A DNA stretch of 64,000 nt, from positions 620,001-684,000 of the forward strand of contig NZ_LT607734.1 in assembly GCF_900095285.1 (NCBI RefSeq), given 5' to 3'. Position numbers and translations under genes: made by a program. This document shows positions 10,469-22,706 of this stretch, piece after piece; position 1 is the stretch's first letter; the number at the start of each line of letters is the position of its first letter. The notes under the pieces are model-generated. The model ran no database searches. It saw only the letters and a list, made by a program, of their open reading frames with translations, and had not been told where the DNA came from. This DNA is from Fusobacterium gastrosuis. GTDB taxonomy: Bacteria; Fusobacteriota; Fusobacteriia; Fusobacteriales; Fusobacteriaceae.

Positions 10469-10545
10469 GGGGATATAGCTCAGTTTGGGAGAGCGACGCA
10501 CTTGCACTGCGTAGGTCAGCGGTTCGATCCCGCTTATCTCCACCA
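10469..10545 (+). tRNA. tRNA-Ala (TGC)
   Basis: A complete cloverleaf: acceptor GGGGATA/TATCTCC (one G-U), anticodon stem ACGCA/TGCGT with loop CTTGCAC (anticodon TGC), T-loop TTCGATC, encoded CCA. It lies three bases after tRNA-Ile, the usual Ile-Ala spacer pair. Confidence 0.97.
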
Positions 10546-10645
10546 TTATTTTGTATGAACATTGGAAACTATATAGTAGAACAAACAAGAAAAAAACAAA
10601 AAACAAACTCTAAAATTTCTTTAGAGTTAGCTGTCAAAAAAAATA

Positions 10646-13556
<2,911 letters not shown>

Positions 13557-13638
13557 AAGGCAAGTTTGTATTTACTATATAGTTTTGAGTGTTCATAGAA
13601 CACTTGTGCATAACGGTGTTATGTGTTAAAATTAAATA

Positions 13639-13756
13639 GCTTGGTGAGAATAGCTATGGGGGTACACCTAGTAACATTCCGAACCTAGAAGTTAAGCCCA
13701 TATACGCTGAAGGTACTTGGTTGGAAGCGACCTGGGAGAATAGGGATTTGCCAAGC
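13639..13756 (+). rRNA. rrf: 5S ribosomal RNA
   Basis: The terminal helix GCTTGG/CCAAGC closes a 118-nt RNA with the conserved CATTCCGAACCTAGAAGTTAAG region. It follows 23S by about 80 nt. Ends may be off by one or two bases. Confidence 0.95.
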
Positions 13757-13768
13757 AACATTTAAAGA

Positions 13769-13796
13769 AGAGAAGCTAGTGCTTCTCTTTTTTTGT
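13769..13796 (+). terminator. rRNA operon terminator
   Basis: A perfect 8-bp stem (AGAGAAGC, 13769-13776, with 13781-13788), a four-base loop and a long T run lie directly after 5S. Confidence 0.92.
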
Positions 13797-13828
13797 ATCT
13801 AAAAATTTTAACTATATAAAATATTAAA

Positions 13829-13858
13829 TTGACAAAATTAAAAAATAATAGTTATAAT
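13829..13858 (+). promoter_or_regulatory. Promoter of the sigma54-dependent activator gene
   Basis: TTGACA (13829-13834), an 18-bp spacer and TATAAT (13853-13858) form a sigma70-type promoter about 125 bp ahead of the activator. Confidence 0.6.
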
Positions 13859-13984
13859 TTAAAAAATATTGTTTAAAAATAGTAAGTTTGTATTTTTTTT
13901 AATTATAAGGTAAATAATGATGTTATTTAATTTAAAAAATTTAGAAATAAAAGATGGGTTTAAATAATATTATAGGTTGGTGAG

Positions 13985-15463
13985 ATGATGAAAGCAGAAA
14001 TAGGAGTTGAAATTCTCAAAAAAATAGTTGAGAATATTGATGAAGGAATACATTTTATAGATAAAAGTGGTATAACTCGTCTATACAATCATAAAATGGC
14101 TGAAATAGAAAATATTAGTCGTGAAAGCATAATTGGAAAAAGATTTTCACCGAATATTTTTAAAAGTTTATCTGAAATGGATAGCACTCTTTTAAGGGTA
14201 CTAAAAGAAAATGTTGCTATAAAAGATAATATTCAGAAATATTTAAATAAAAGTGGGAAAGAAATTATTACAATAAATTCTACAATTCCAATAGAAATAA
14301 ATGGAGAAATAATAGGAGCTTTAGAGATAGCAAAAGATATGACATCTATAAAGTCTTTATCTGATGAAGTAATAAAATTACAAAAGATTAATGAAAATTT
14401 TGATAAAGACACAGTTTTTAATGAAAATAAACAAACAAATAAAAAGTCATATGAATTTAAAGATATAATTGGTGAAAGTTCACAGATAAAAAAAGCTATA
14501 TATATGGCAAAAAAAGCATCTGAAAATGATGCTGCAGTCCTTATATATGGAGAAACGGGAACAGGAAAAGAGCTTTTAAGTCAGTCAATACACTATAATA
14601 GCGGTAGAAAAAATGGACCTTTTTTGGCAATTAATTGTGCAGCATTACCCGAAACTTTATTTGAAGCTATACTTTTTGGAACAACAAAGGGGAGTTTTAC
14701 TGGTGCAATTGATAAAGCTGGACTTTTTGAGCAGGCCAATGGAGGTACTTTATTATTAGATGAAATAAATTCTATTTCACCACAAATGCAAGCAAAGCTT
14801 TTGAGAGCTTTACAAGAAAAAGTTATAAGGAGAATAGGTGGAACAAAAGATATATCCGTAGATGTAAGAGTAATTTCTACCACTAATGAAAATCCAAAGG
14901 ATATAATAAAATCTGGGAAAATGAGATTAGATTTATATTATAGACTAAATGTTATATTTCTTGAGATTCCACCTTTAAGGGAAAGAACAGAAGATGTTTT
15001 ACTTTTGACTAATAAATTTATAGAAAACTATAATATGAAACTTGATAAAAATATAAAAGGAATTTCTGAAGATGTTAAAAAAATTTTTACAAAATATTTA
15101 TGGCCAGGAAATATTCGGGAATTGGATAACGTAATTTATTCAAGCATGATTATGGCAGATGAAAATATTTTAAATAAAAACTCACTGAATATGTATTGGG
15201 ATGATGAGTTACTAAAAAAAGACGAAGAAACGCAAGATACATATATTAATTTAGTAGGATTGAAAGAAGAGATAGAAGGTATAAACGGTTCTTTGGAAGA
15301 TAGGGTATCAAAAATTGAGGAAAATTATATAAGAAATGCAATAGAAGCATATCCAAATAATTTGAGTAAAGCAGCAGCTTTTTTAGGTATAAGTAGGCAG
15401 GCTTTACAATATAAGATGAAAAAATATAATATTTTAAAAGAAACATTAAATTTTGGTTGCTAA
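13985..15463 (+). CDS. Sigma54-dependent enhancer-binding activator (PAS-AAA-Fis, RocR-like)
   Basis: A 492-residue activator with an N-terminal PAS domain (about 5-125), a central AAA+ domain and a C-terminal Fis-type helix-turn-helix. Walker A is GETGTGKE near residue 189, Walker B LLLDEI near 257, and the HTH NLSKAAAFLGISRQALQYKM lies in the last 45 residues. The sigma54-contact loop is GSFTGA rather than the usual GAFTGA (about 236-241). The domain plan matches RocR, the Bacillus activator of arginine/ornithine catabolism. A sigma54 promoter directly downstream, ahead of ord, makes control of the ornithine genes very likely. A second ATG at 13988 is an equally plausible start. A terminator separates it from ord. 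Confidence 0.9.
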   Translation: MMKAEIGVEILKKIVENIDEGIHFIDKSGITRLYNHKMAEIENISRESIIGKRFSPNIFKSLSEMDSTLLRVLKENVAIKDNIQKYLNKSGKEIITINSTIPIEINGEIIGALEIAKDMTSIKSLSDEVIKLQKINENFDKDTVFNENKQTNKKSYEFKDIIGESSQIKKAIYMAKKASENDAAVLIYGETGTGKELLSQSIHYNSGRKNGPFLAINCAALPETLFEAILFGTTKGSFTGAIDKAGLFEQANGGTLLLDEINSISPQMQAKLLRALQEKVIRRIGGTKDISVDVRVISTTNENPKDIIKSGKMRLDLYYRLNVIFLEIPPLRERTEDVLLLTNKFIENYNMKLDKNIKGISEDVKKIFTKYLWPGNIRELDNVIYSSMIMADENILNKNSLNMYWDDELLKKDEETQDTYINLVGLKEEIEGINGSLEDRVSKIEENYIRNAIEAYPNNLSKAAAFLGISRQALQYKMKKYNILKETLNFGC

Positions 15464-15499
15464 AAGAAAAAAATAAAAATTTTTTTACAATTTTAAATA

Positions 15500-15549
15500 A
15501 AAGAGTAATATTTTTTTACAAAATTATAAAAGATATTGCTCTTTTTTAT
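15500..15549 (+). terminator. Intrinsic terminator after the activator
   Basis: A 12-bp stem (15500-15511 with 15533-15544, one G-U) ends in a T run. The rest of 15464-15714 is AT-rich; I see no ORF there and no convincing activator-binding repeat. Confidence 0.75.
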
Positions 15550-15714
15550 TTTTTAATATTTTAAAATGATACATTTTATATATAAAAAATAAAGAGAAGT
15601 ACTATTTTAACAATTTAAAAACTATTGAAAATAAGAAAATTTAAAAATAAATTTAAAAAATACATAAATGAAATATCATATATAATACAAATAATAAAAT
15701 ATATTATTTATTTT

Positions 15715-15730
15715 TGGCATAAATTTTGCT
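15715..15730 (+). promoter_or_regulatory. Sigma54 (-24/-12) promoter of the ornithine operon
   Basis: TGGCAT, five bases, TTGCT. The GG and GC dinucleotides are exactly ten bases apart, as in the consensus TGGCAC-N5-TTGC. It lies about 55 bp before ord and directly downstream of a sigma54-dependent activator gene, which strongly supports function. Confidence 0.85.
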
Positions 15731-15784
15731 TATAAAATTATTAAGAGTAAATTTTTTATTAAAAAATATTAGGAGGTATGATCA

Positions 15785-16831
15785 ATGGAAAAAGTTAGAG
15801 TTGGTTTATGGGGATTTGGTGCTATGGGTAGAGGAATGGCAAAAATGTTACTTGATAAAAAAGGTCTAGAAATAGTTTCAGTTTGTGATTTAGATCCTAA
15901 TAAGACAGGAAAGAGTATCTTTGAACTTTTAGGAATAGAAAGAGGAGAAAGAAGGGATGTAGTTATAGAACCAGACTACACAAAGGCTTTTACAGAAAAA
16001 TGTGCAGATGTTGTGTTGTTAGCAACAGATTCTTTTGTAAAAAATGCTTTTAATAAAATTGAGTATATTCTAAAACAAAAAATAAATGTAATTTCTACAG
16101 CAGAAGAAATGGCTTATCCACAAGCTCAATCTCCTGAAATGGCAAAAGAATTAGATAAAATAGCTAAAGAAAATGGAGTAAGTGTTCTTGGAACAGGTAT
16201 TAACCCAGGTTTTGTTCTTGATTTATTAGTTTTAGCACTAACAGGAACTTGTGAAAGAGTAGATTCTATAAAAGCGGTTAGAGTAAATGATTTATCTCCA
16301 TTTGGGCATGCTGTTATGGAAGAACAAGGAGTTGGAGTAACTAAAGAAGTATTTGAAAAAGGAGTGGCAGAAGGAACAATAGCTGGGCATGTTGGATTTC
16401 CAGAATCTATAAAAATGATAACTGATGGAATTGGATGGAACTTAGATAAAATTGATCAAACAAGAGAACCAATTATGAGTAATGTTTATAGAAAATCGGA
16501 ATATGCTGAAGTTCAAGCTGGAAATGTTGCAGGATGTAGACAATGTGGATATGGATATGTAGATGGAGAATTAAAAATAGTTATGGAACATCCACAACAA
16601 ATTCTTCCACATTTAGAAGGGATAAAAACTGGAGATTATGTAACAATAAAAGGAACTCCTAACATAGACCTTCAAATAACTCCAGAAATACCAGGTGGAA
16701 TAGGAACAATTGCTATGTGTGTAAACAGTATCCCTCATATAATAAATGCAAGACCTGGACTAAAAACAATGTTAGATATACCAGTTCCTAGAGCGATTAT
16801 GGGAGATATTAGAGACATGATAGAAAAATAA
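15785..16831 (+). CDS. ord: 2,4-diaminopentanoate dehydrogenase Ord
   Basis: Ord oxidatively deaminates 2,4-diaminopentanoate to 2-amino-4-oxopentanoate using NAD(P)+, the step after ornithine aminomutase. The 348-residue protein has an N-terminal Rossmann fold (VGLWGFGAMGRGMAKML, residues 6-22) and a dihydrodipicolinate-reductase-like second domain with GTGINPGFVLDLL near 138. AGGAGG precedes the ATG. It is the first gene after the sigma54 promoter, followed by ortA in the order seen in known ornithine-fermentation clusters. A 131-bp structured spacer separates it from ortA. Confidence 0.93.
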   Translation: MEKVRVGLWGFGAMGRGMAKMLLDKKGLEIVSVCDLDPNKTGKSIFELLGIERGERRDVVIEPDYTKAFTEKCADVVLLATDSFVKNAFNKIEYILKQKINVISTAEEMAYPQAQSPEMAKELDKIAKENGVSVLGTGINPGFVLDLLVLALTGTCERVDSIKAVRVNDLSPFGHAVMEEQGVGVTKEVFEKGVAEGTIAGHVGFPESIKMITDGIGWNLDKIDQTREPIMSNVYRKSEYAEVQAGNVAGCRQCGYGYVDGELKIVMEHPQQILPHLEGIKTGDYVTIKGTPNIDLQITPEIPGGIGTIAMCVNSIPHIINARPGLKTMLDIPVPRAIMGDIRDMIEK

Positions 16832-16857
16832 AATTTCTTTATTTATAGTAGAGTAAT

Positions 16858-16936
16858 AATATAGCCGCCAAGATAAAAATATATAAAAAGTATGATTAAG
16901 GGGGAGTTATCCCCTTTAGTCTGCTTGACGGATATT
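16858..16936 (+). promoter_or_regulatory. Structured RNA element in the ord-ortA spacer
   Basis: An outer stem pairs 16858-16872 with 16924-16936 (AATAT/ATATT plus CCGCCAAG/CTTGACGG with one C-A mismatch and a two-base bulge). It encloses an inner hairpin AAGGGG (16898-16903) with CCCCTT (16911-16916). There is no T run, so it is not a simple terminator. It may act in mRNA processing, stability or as a cis-regulatory RNA; this is inference. Confidence 0.45.
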
Positions 16937-16962
16937 AATTTAAGTAAAAAATTGGAGGAAAA

Positions 16963-17271
16963 ATGGAAGCTAAAAAAGGAGATTTTGTAAGAATTTATAA
17001 TATAGTTTTAACAGCGGAACAAAGAGCACCTCAATTACCTGAAGATACTAAAAAGGTTCCGTTAGAGATGTGGGTTAAAGGTTTTTTACAAAGTGATGCG
17101 AATATAGGAGATGAAGTTGAAGTTCTAACTATTACTGGTAGAAGAATTAAAGGAAAATTGACAGAAATAAATCCTGTATATAGACATAACTATGGAGAAT
17201 TCGTCCCAGAATTATTACAAATAGGGCTTCAGGCAAGGGCAATATTGTTTGGAGGTGAAAATAATGACTAA
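16963..17271 (+). CDS. ortA: 2-amino-4-oxopentanoate thiolase, alpha subunit OrtA
   Basis: OrtA (102 residues) is the small subunit of the PLP-dependent thiolase that cleaves 2-amino-4-oxopentanoate with CoA into acetyl-CoA and alanine. Identification rests on the sequence (AKKGDFVRIYNIVLTAEQRA at the start, NPVYRHNYGEFVPELLQIG near residue 70) and on its place between ord and ortB. GGAGG precedes the ATG. Its last 8 bases overlap the ortB start, implying coupled, equimolar synthesis. Confidence 0.92.
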   Translation: MEAKKGDFVRIYNIVLTAEQRAPQLPEDTKKVPLEMWVKGFLQSDANIGDEVEVLTITGRRIKGKLTEINPVYRHNYGEFVPELLQIGLQARAILFGGENND

Positions 17272-18670
17272 AGATATGTCTTATGCAGCAGTTACTGCAA
17301 GAAAAAATGAAATAATGAAACAAGCAATAAGAATAGATTATTCTGAATTTGAAAAAAATAAAATTTCTTTTGATTATGAAAGAATGATGAAAGAAACTGG
17401 TTATACATTAGAAGAAATGAAGGAAATTCAAAGTAATTTTGCTGTTGGAAATACACCACTAATAGAAATGAAAAATTTGACAGCACTTGCAAGAAAAATT
17501 GCACCTAAAGGAAAGGGAGCAAGAATATTTGTAAAAGATGAAGCTGCAAATGCATCTGGAAGTTTTAAAGCGAGAAGAGCTGCGACAGCAGTATATCATG
17601 CTAAAAAATTAGGTTATAAAGGGGTTATAGCTGCAACAAGTGGAAACTATGGAGCAGCCGTTGCATCACAAGCAGCAATGCAAGGTTTAAAATGTATTAT
17701 AGTTCAAGAATGCTACGATAGTAAGGGTGTTGGTCAACCAGAAATAATAGAAAAAGCCAGAAAATGTGAAGCTTATGGAGCAGAAGTTATACAATTAACA
17801 GTAGGACCAGAATTATTTTATACTTTTTTAACTTTGTTAGAAGAAACAGGCTATTTTAATGCTTCTCTATATTCACCTTTTGGAATAGCAGGAGTTGAAA
17901 CTCTAGGTTATGAAATAGCAGAACAAATGATGGAAAGAGTTGGAAGATATCCAGATGCTGTTGTATGTACTAATGCAGGAGGAGGAAATCTTACAGGAAC
18001 TGCAAGAGGACTAATAAAAGCAGGAGCAAAAAATGTTAAGGTAATTGGAGCAAGCGTAAATTTATCAGGACTTCATATGGCAAGCGATGAACAATTTAAT
18101 AAAAAATCGTTTACAACAGGACATACAGGCTTTGGAATACCTTTCTGTACTTTACCGGATAGATCAGATGTACCGAGATCAGCTGCAAGACCGCTTAGAT
18201 ATGCTGATAGATATGTTACTTTAGCCCAAGGTGAAGTTTTCTATATGACAGAACTTTTAGCACAGCTTGAAGGTTTAGAAAGAGGACCTGCTGGTAATGT
18301 ATCACTTGCAGCAGCCTTTAGTATAGCTCAAGAAATGGATGAGGATCAAATTATAGTAGTTCAAGAAACAGAATATACTGGGGCTGGGAAACATATTCAA
18401 CCACAACTATCTTTTGCAAGACAAAATGGAATTGAAATTAAATTTGGAAATCCAGAGGAAGAAGTTCCAGGAAAAAATATAATTCTTCCAGCTGAACCAG
18501 CTTTATTGAAGGCAAAAGATGTGGATTTAGATAAATTAAAAGTGTCTTTAGTGAAAAATTATATTAAAGAAGAAAAAGATTTAACTGCTGATGACATTCA
18601 ATTTTTAATAGAAGAAACAAAGAGTGATAAAAATTATATAGAAAATATACTAAAAAAGATATGGGGGTAA
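17264..18670 (+). CDS. ortB: 2-amino-4-oxopentanoate thiolase, beta subunit OrtB
   Basis: OrtB is the catalytic PLP subunit of the thiolase, with a threonine-synthase-like fold type II. ASGSFKARRAATAV near residue 94 carries the presumed PLP lysine, ATSGNYGAAVASQAA near 125 binds phosphate or substrate, and TNAGGGNLTG near 237 is the PLP-phosphate loop. I start at 17264, where GGAGGTG (17251-17257) is correctly spaced; an upstream ATG at 17249 would place the ribosome binding site inside the gene. It overlaps ortA by 8 bp, and oraS follows after 4 bp. Confidence 0.93.
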   Translation: MTKDMSYAAVTARKNEIMKQAIRIDYSEFEKNKISFDYERMMKETGYTLEEMKEIQSNFAVGNTPLIEMKNLTALARKIAPKGKGARIFVKDEAANASGSFKARRAATAVYHAKKLGYKGVIAATSGNYGAAVASQAAMQGLKCIIVQECYDSKGVGQPEIIEKARKCEAYGAEVIQLTVGPELFYTFLTLLEETGYFNASLYSPFGIAGVETLGYEIAEQMMERVGRYPDAVVCTNAGGGNLTGTARGLIKAGAKNVKVIGASVNLSGLHMASDEQFNKKSFTTGHTGFGIPFCTLPDRSDVPRSAARPLRYADRYVTLAQGEVFYMTELLAQLEGLERGPAGNVSLAAAFSIAQEMDEDQIIVVQETEYTGAGKHIQPQLSFARQNGIEIKFGNPEEEVPGKNIILPAEPALLKAKDVDLDKLKVSLVKNYIKEEKDLTADDIQFLIEETKSDKNYIENILKKIWG

Positions 18671-18674
18671 GCAG

Positions 18675-19049
18675 ATGAAAGGATATCTTAAAAGAGACGA
18701 TGATTTTCAAGAAAGAAGAAAAAAAATAGCTGGACTTTCGGATGAAGAATTAAAAGCAAGATTTTGGGAACTAGCTGAAACAATAGTCAATCCATTATTA
18801 AAAATGGCAAAAGAAAATACAAGCCCATCAATAGAAAGATCTGTTTTACTTCGTATGGGATTTTCAAGCCTTGAAGTTAAACCTTTAGTAGAAGGAGCAA
18901 TTGAAAGAGGACTTATGGGTAAAGGTGTTGGGCACATAGTATATAGAGTAGCAAAAGAAAAAGGTATTACTATAAGAGAAGCTGGAGAAAAACTAATAGC
19001 TGGAGATTATTGGGATACAGCAATGGAAATATTTAAAGGAGGAAGATAA
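18675..19049 (+). CDS. oraS: D-ornithine 4,5-aminomutase, S subunit
   Basis: The small subunit (124 residues) of the adenosylcobalamin- and PLP-dependent aminomutase that converts D-ornithine to 2,4-diaminopentanoate. It is all-helical, with the family-typical DDDFQERRKKIAGLSDEEL near the start and GVGHIVYRVAKEKG near residue 78. It supports the large OraE subunit rather than carrying a cofactor itself. It lies 4 bp after ortB and 1 bp before oraE, so the subunits are tightly coupled. Confidence 0.93.
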   Translation: MKGYLKRDDDFQERRKKIAGLSDEELKARFWELAETIVNPLLKMAKENTSPSIERSVLLRMGFSSLEVKPLVEGAIERGLMGKGVGHIVYRVAKEKGITIREAGEKLIAGDYWDTAMEIFKGGR

Positions 19050-19050
19050 T

Positions 19051-21258
19051 ATGAAATTAAAACCTAATGAAAAGATGGATGTAAAAGCCATCTTACAAGA
19101 TTTAGAATATTATCATCCTAAAAGAAGAGGATGGACTTGGAGAGAAAAAAAGACTCAAAAAATAGGAGATTACAATTATGCAGAATGTTCGGAGTCTTTA
19201 AAAAATTATATAGCTCTTCCATCTGCGAGATATTTTGAAAATGTAGATCCACAACCTGCAAGTAATATTACAACTGAAATAGCTTCAGGAAGATTTGAAG
19301 ATGATATAAGAAGAATGAGAATGGCAGCCTGGCATGGAGCAGATCACATAATGGTTATAAGAACTGCAGGTCAATCTCACTTTGATGGATTAATTGAAGG
19401 AACGCCTCAAGGTATTGGTGGAGTTCCTGTATCAAGAAAACAAGTTAGAGCACATAGAAAAGCTTGCGATCTAATTGAGGAAGAAGTTGGAAGACCTATA
19501 AATTATCACTCATATATAAGTGGAGTTGCAGGACCAGAAGTTGCTGTTATGTTTGCTGAAGAAGGAGTAAATGGAGCACACCAAGATCCTCAATATAATG
19601 TACTTTATAGAAATGTAAATATGTATAGATCTTTTGTTGATGCTGGGGAGTCTAAAAAGTTAATAGCCTGGGCAGATATGGCTCAAATAGATGGAGCACA
19701 CAATGCAAATGCTACAGCTAGAGATGGTTGGAAAGTAATGCCAGAACTTATGGTACAACATGCATTGAATGCAATGTTTTCATATAAAGCAGGGGTAAAG
19801 AAAGAAAATATTTGTCTTTCAACAGTACCACCATCAGCATCACCAACACCTTGTTTAAAATTAGATTTACCTTATGCCGTTGCTTTGAGAGAATTCTTTA
19901 CAGAATATAGAATGAGGGCTCAAATGAATACTAAATATATAACTTCTTCTTCAAGAGAAGCAACAGTAACTCATGTAATGAATATGCTTATTTCTAGATT
20001 AACAAGAGCAGATATTCAATCTACAATAACTCCAGATGAGGGAAGAAATGTTCCTTGGCATATGTATAATGTGGAAGCTTGTGATACAGCAAAACAAACT
20101 TTAGTTGGATTAGATGACTTATTGTCAATGGTAGAGTTAAAAAATGAAGGATATCTAAGAGAGCAAGTCAGAGAATTAAAAGAAAGAGCAGTTTTATTTA
20201 TGGAAGAAATTATAGAAGCTGGTGGATATTTTGAAGCGGTTGAAAAAGGTTTCTTTGTTGATTCTGGATATTATCCACAAAGAAATGGAGATGGAATAGG
20301 AAGAAAACAAGATGGTGGAGTAGGAGCTGGAACAATCTATAAAAGAGATGAAGATTATATGGCTCCAGTAACAGCTCATTTTGGAAATAATAATACAGCT
20401 CAATATGGAGTGAAAGAAGGAGAATCACCAGCCGTTTTAATAGATGGATGTACTTTAGAAAAGCCAGAAAAGATAGTTTTCATAGATGAACTAGATGCTG
20501 AAGACAATGTTAACAAGAGAATGGAAGAAAATGAGAGATATAGAAATACAAATCTTGTTAAACCAGAAGTTGAATGGTTGGCAGATGGAGTAGTTCAAGT
20601 GGAAATTTTCCTACCTACAAGCCAAAGAGTTGCAGAATTTGCAGCACTTGAATTCGCTAAAAAAATGAATTTAAGAGATCCAGAAGTTATACATTCAGAA
20701 CAAATGCATCCAAGTGAAGGAACAAGGGTGCAATTGAAAGGAAAAGTGCCATTTGATGTTAATTTAGATGACTTAATAATCCCAGAAAAACCAAATGTTT
20801 TAAGTGATGATGAGATAAGAGAATTTGTAAATGAACATCCATTTAAAATAGTTGCGGCAACAGTTGGAGAAGATGAACATTCAGTTGGTTTAAGAGAAGT
20901 AATAGATATAAAACATGGTGGAATAGAAAAATTTGGAATGGAAGTTGAATATTTAGGAACATCAGTACCATGTGAAAAATTAGTTGATGCCGCAGTTGAA
21001 TTAAATGCAGATGTAATTCTTGCCTCAACAATAATTTCTCATGATGATATACATTATAAAAATATGAAAAAGCTTCATGACTTAGCAATAGAAAAAGGAA
21101 TTAGAGATAGAGTTATAATCTGTGCTGGTGGAACACAAGTAACACCTGAAATAGCAAGACTTCAAGGTATGGATGAAGGATTTGGAAAATATGATAGAGG
21201 AGTAAATGTTGCAACTTTCTTTGTAAAAAGAAAGAAAGAAATGCTAGAAGGAAAATAA
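19051..21258 (+). CDS. oraE: D-ornithine 4,5-aminomutase, E subunit (B12/PLP)
   Basis: The 735-residue catalytic subunit. A TIM-barrel region occupies about residues 1-550 and a C-terminal Rossmann B12-binding domain about 590-735. The latter holds the base-off cobalamin motif DEHSVG (D-x-H-x-x-G, near 608) and ICAGGTQVTPE near 690, which contacts the nucleotide tail. It acts with OraS in the cytosol on D-ornithine supplied by Orr. The GGAGG ribosome binding site lies within the end of oraS. The next gene encodes a GlmL/MutL-like protein, the usual partner for keeping B12 mutases active. Confidence 0.95.
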   Translation: MKLKPNEKMDVKAILQDLEYYHPKRRGWTWREKKTQKIGDYNYAECSESLKNYIALPSARYFENVDPQPASNITTEIASGRFEDDIRRMRMAAWHGADHIMVIRTAGQSHFDGLIEGTPQGIGGVPVSRKQVRAHRKACDLIEEEVGRPINYHSYISGVAGPEVAVMFAEEGVNGAHQDPQYNVLYRNVNMYRSFVDAGESKKLIAWADMAQIDGAHNANATARDGWKVMPELMVQHALNAMFSYKAGVKKENICLSTVPPSASPTPCLKLDLPYAVALREFFTEYRMRAQMNTKYITSSSREATVTHVMNMLISRLTRADIQSTITPDEGRNVPWHMYNVEACDTAKQTLVGLDDLLSMVELKNEGYLREQVRELKERAVLFMEEIIEAGGYFEAVEKGFFVDSGYYPQRNGDGIGRKQDGGVGAGTIYKRDEDYMAPVTAHFGNNNTAQYGVKEGESPAVLIDGCTLEKPEKIVFIDELDAEDNVNKRMEENERYRNTNLVKPEVEWLADGVVQVEIFLPTSQRVAEFAALEFAKKMNLRDPEVIHSEQMHPSEGTRVQLKGKVPFDVNLDDLIIPEKPNVLSDDEIREFVNEHPFKIVAATVGEDEHSVGLREVIDIKHGGIEKFGMEVEYLGTSVPCEKLVDAAVELNADVILASTIISHDDIHYKNMKKLHDLAIEKGIRDRVIICAGGTQVTPEIARLQGMDEGFGKYDRGVNVATFFVKRKKEMLEGK

Positions 21259-21282
21259 AAAAGTATTAGAGGGAGGAAATTT

Positions 21283-22656
21283 ATGAAAATAGATGTGCTT
21301 GTTGCTGAAATAGGAAGTACAACAACAGTTGTAAATGCTTTTGATGGAGTTGAAACAGAAAATCCAAAATTCTTAGGACAAGGACAAGCACCGACCTCTG
21401 TCAGAGAAGGAGATGTGAACATAGGTCTACAAGCGGCTATGGATGATATGAAAAAAAATCTTCAGATAGAAGAGCTTGAATATAGACATATGTTAGCAAC
21501 CAGTTCAGCAGCTGGAGGACTTAGAATGACTGTTCACGGACTTGTTTATGATATGACAGTTAAAGCAGCAAGAGAAGCAGCTTTAGGAGCGGGAGCTAAC
21601 ATACATATGGTGACATCAGGTAAACTTACAAAAGTTGATATGATTAAGTTAAATAAAATTCAACCGAATATAATTTTGATTGCAGGTGGAGTTGATTATG
21701 GAGAAAAAGAAACTGCTCTTTATAATTCAGAAGTTATAGCAGCGTCAGATTTAGATGTACCTGTAATCTATGGTGGGAACACGGCAGTGGTTGAAGATAT
21801 AAAACTTATATTTGAATCTTATGGAAAAGAAAAAAATTTACACATAGTTCCCAATGTATATCCTAAGATTGATGTCTTAAATATAGAACCTACAAGGGAA
21901 GTAATCCAAGATGTTTTTGAAAAACATATAACTGAGGCAAAAGGGATGGAAAAAATAAGATCATTAGTAAATGGTCCTATTATTCCTACTCCTGGAGCTG
22001 TTATGAATGCTTCAAAAATTTTGAAAGATGTGATAGGCGATTTGGTGACGATTGATGTTGGGGGAGCAACAACAGATATACACTCTGTTACAGAAGGAAC
22101 CGAGAAGGTAAAAAGAATACTTATAGAGCCAGAACCAGTTGCAAAGAGAACTGTTGAAGGGGATTTAGGAGTATTTGTAAATAAAAAAAATGTCGCAGAA
22201 ATGATAAAGATAGAGAAGTTAGCTAAAGAGTTGGATATGGATATAAAGGAAGTAGAAAATTATATAGAATCTGATATAGCAATTCCGGTAACTGAAAAGC
22301 ATAAAAAATTTATTGAAAGATTGACAAAAGAAGCTGTGATCGTATCTATTAATAGACACGCTGGAGGATATAGAACTTATTTCGGTGGGAAAAGTAAAAC
22401 TTTAGCATTCGGAAAAGATCTTACAGGAGTTAAATGGATAGTGGGCACAGGAGGAGCTTTAACTAGGCTTCCTGCAAGAGTTGAAATATTAAAAGAAATA
22501 GGTATACAAAGTAAGGGAGATAAACTTCTTCCAACTCCAGAAGCTAGAATATTAATAGATAACGATTATATTATGGCATCTCTTGGAGTATTAGCATCAT
22601 TGAATAAAGAAGCTTCTATAAAACTTTTATTAAAAAGTTTGAATTATGAAAATTAA
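21283..22656 (+). CDS. GlmL/MutL-like protein, putative aminomutase reactivase
   Basis: A 457-residue ASKHA-fold protein of the GlmL/MutL family found beside adenosylcobalamin mutases. Phosphate-binding loops are EIGSTTTVVNAFD near residue 9 and TIDVGGATTDIHSV near 257; TGGALTRLPARVE lies near 390. Family members are thought to exchange damaged cobalamin in an ATP-driven, chaperone-like reaction. Its place 24 bp after oraE makes OraSE the likely client. The enzymatic role is family-based inference. Confidence 0.85.
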   Translation: MKIDVLVAEIGSTTTVVNAFDGVETENPKFLGQGQAPTSVREGDVNIGLQAAMDDMKKNLQIEELEYRHMLATSSAAGGLRMTVHGLVYDMTVKAAREAALGAGANIHMVTSGKLTKVDMIKLNKIQPNIILIAGGVDYGEKETALYNSEVIAASDLDVPVIYGGNTAVVEDIKLIFESYGKEKNLHIVPNVYPKIDVLNIEPTREVIQDVFEKHITEAKGMEKIRSLVNGPIIPTPGAVMNASKILKDVIGDLVTIDVGGATTDIHSVTEGTEKVKRILIEPEPVAKRTVEGDLGVFVNKKNVAEMIKIEKLAKELDMDIKEVENYIESDIAIPVTEKHKKFIERLTKEAVIVSINRHAGGYRTYFGGKSKTLAFGKDLTGVKWIVGTGGALTRLPARVEILKEIGIQSKGDKLLPTPEARILIDNDYIMASLGVLASLNKEASIKLLLKSLNYEN

Positions 22657-22706
22657 TAGAGATAAAAATAAAACAAATATTATAATAAAAAGTTAAGGAG
22701 GTATGT

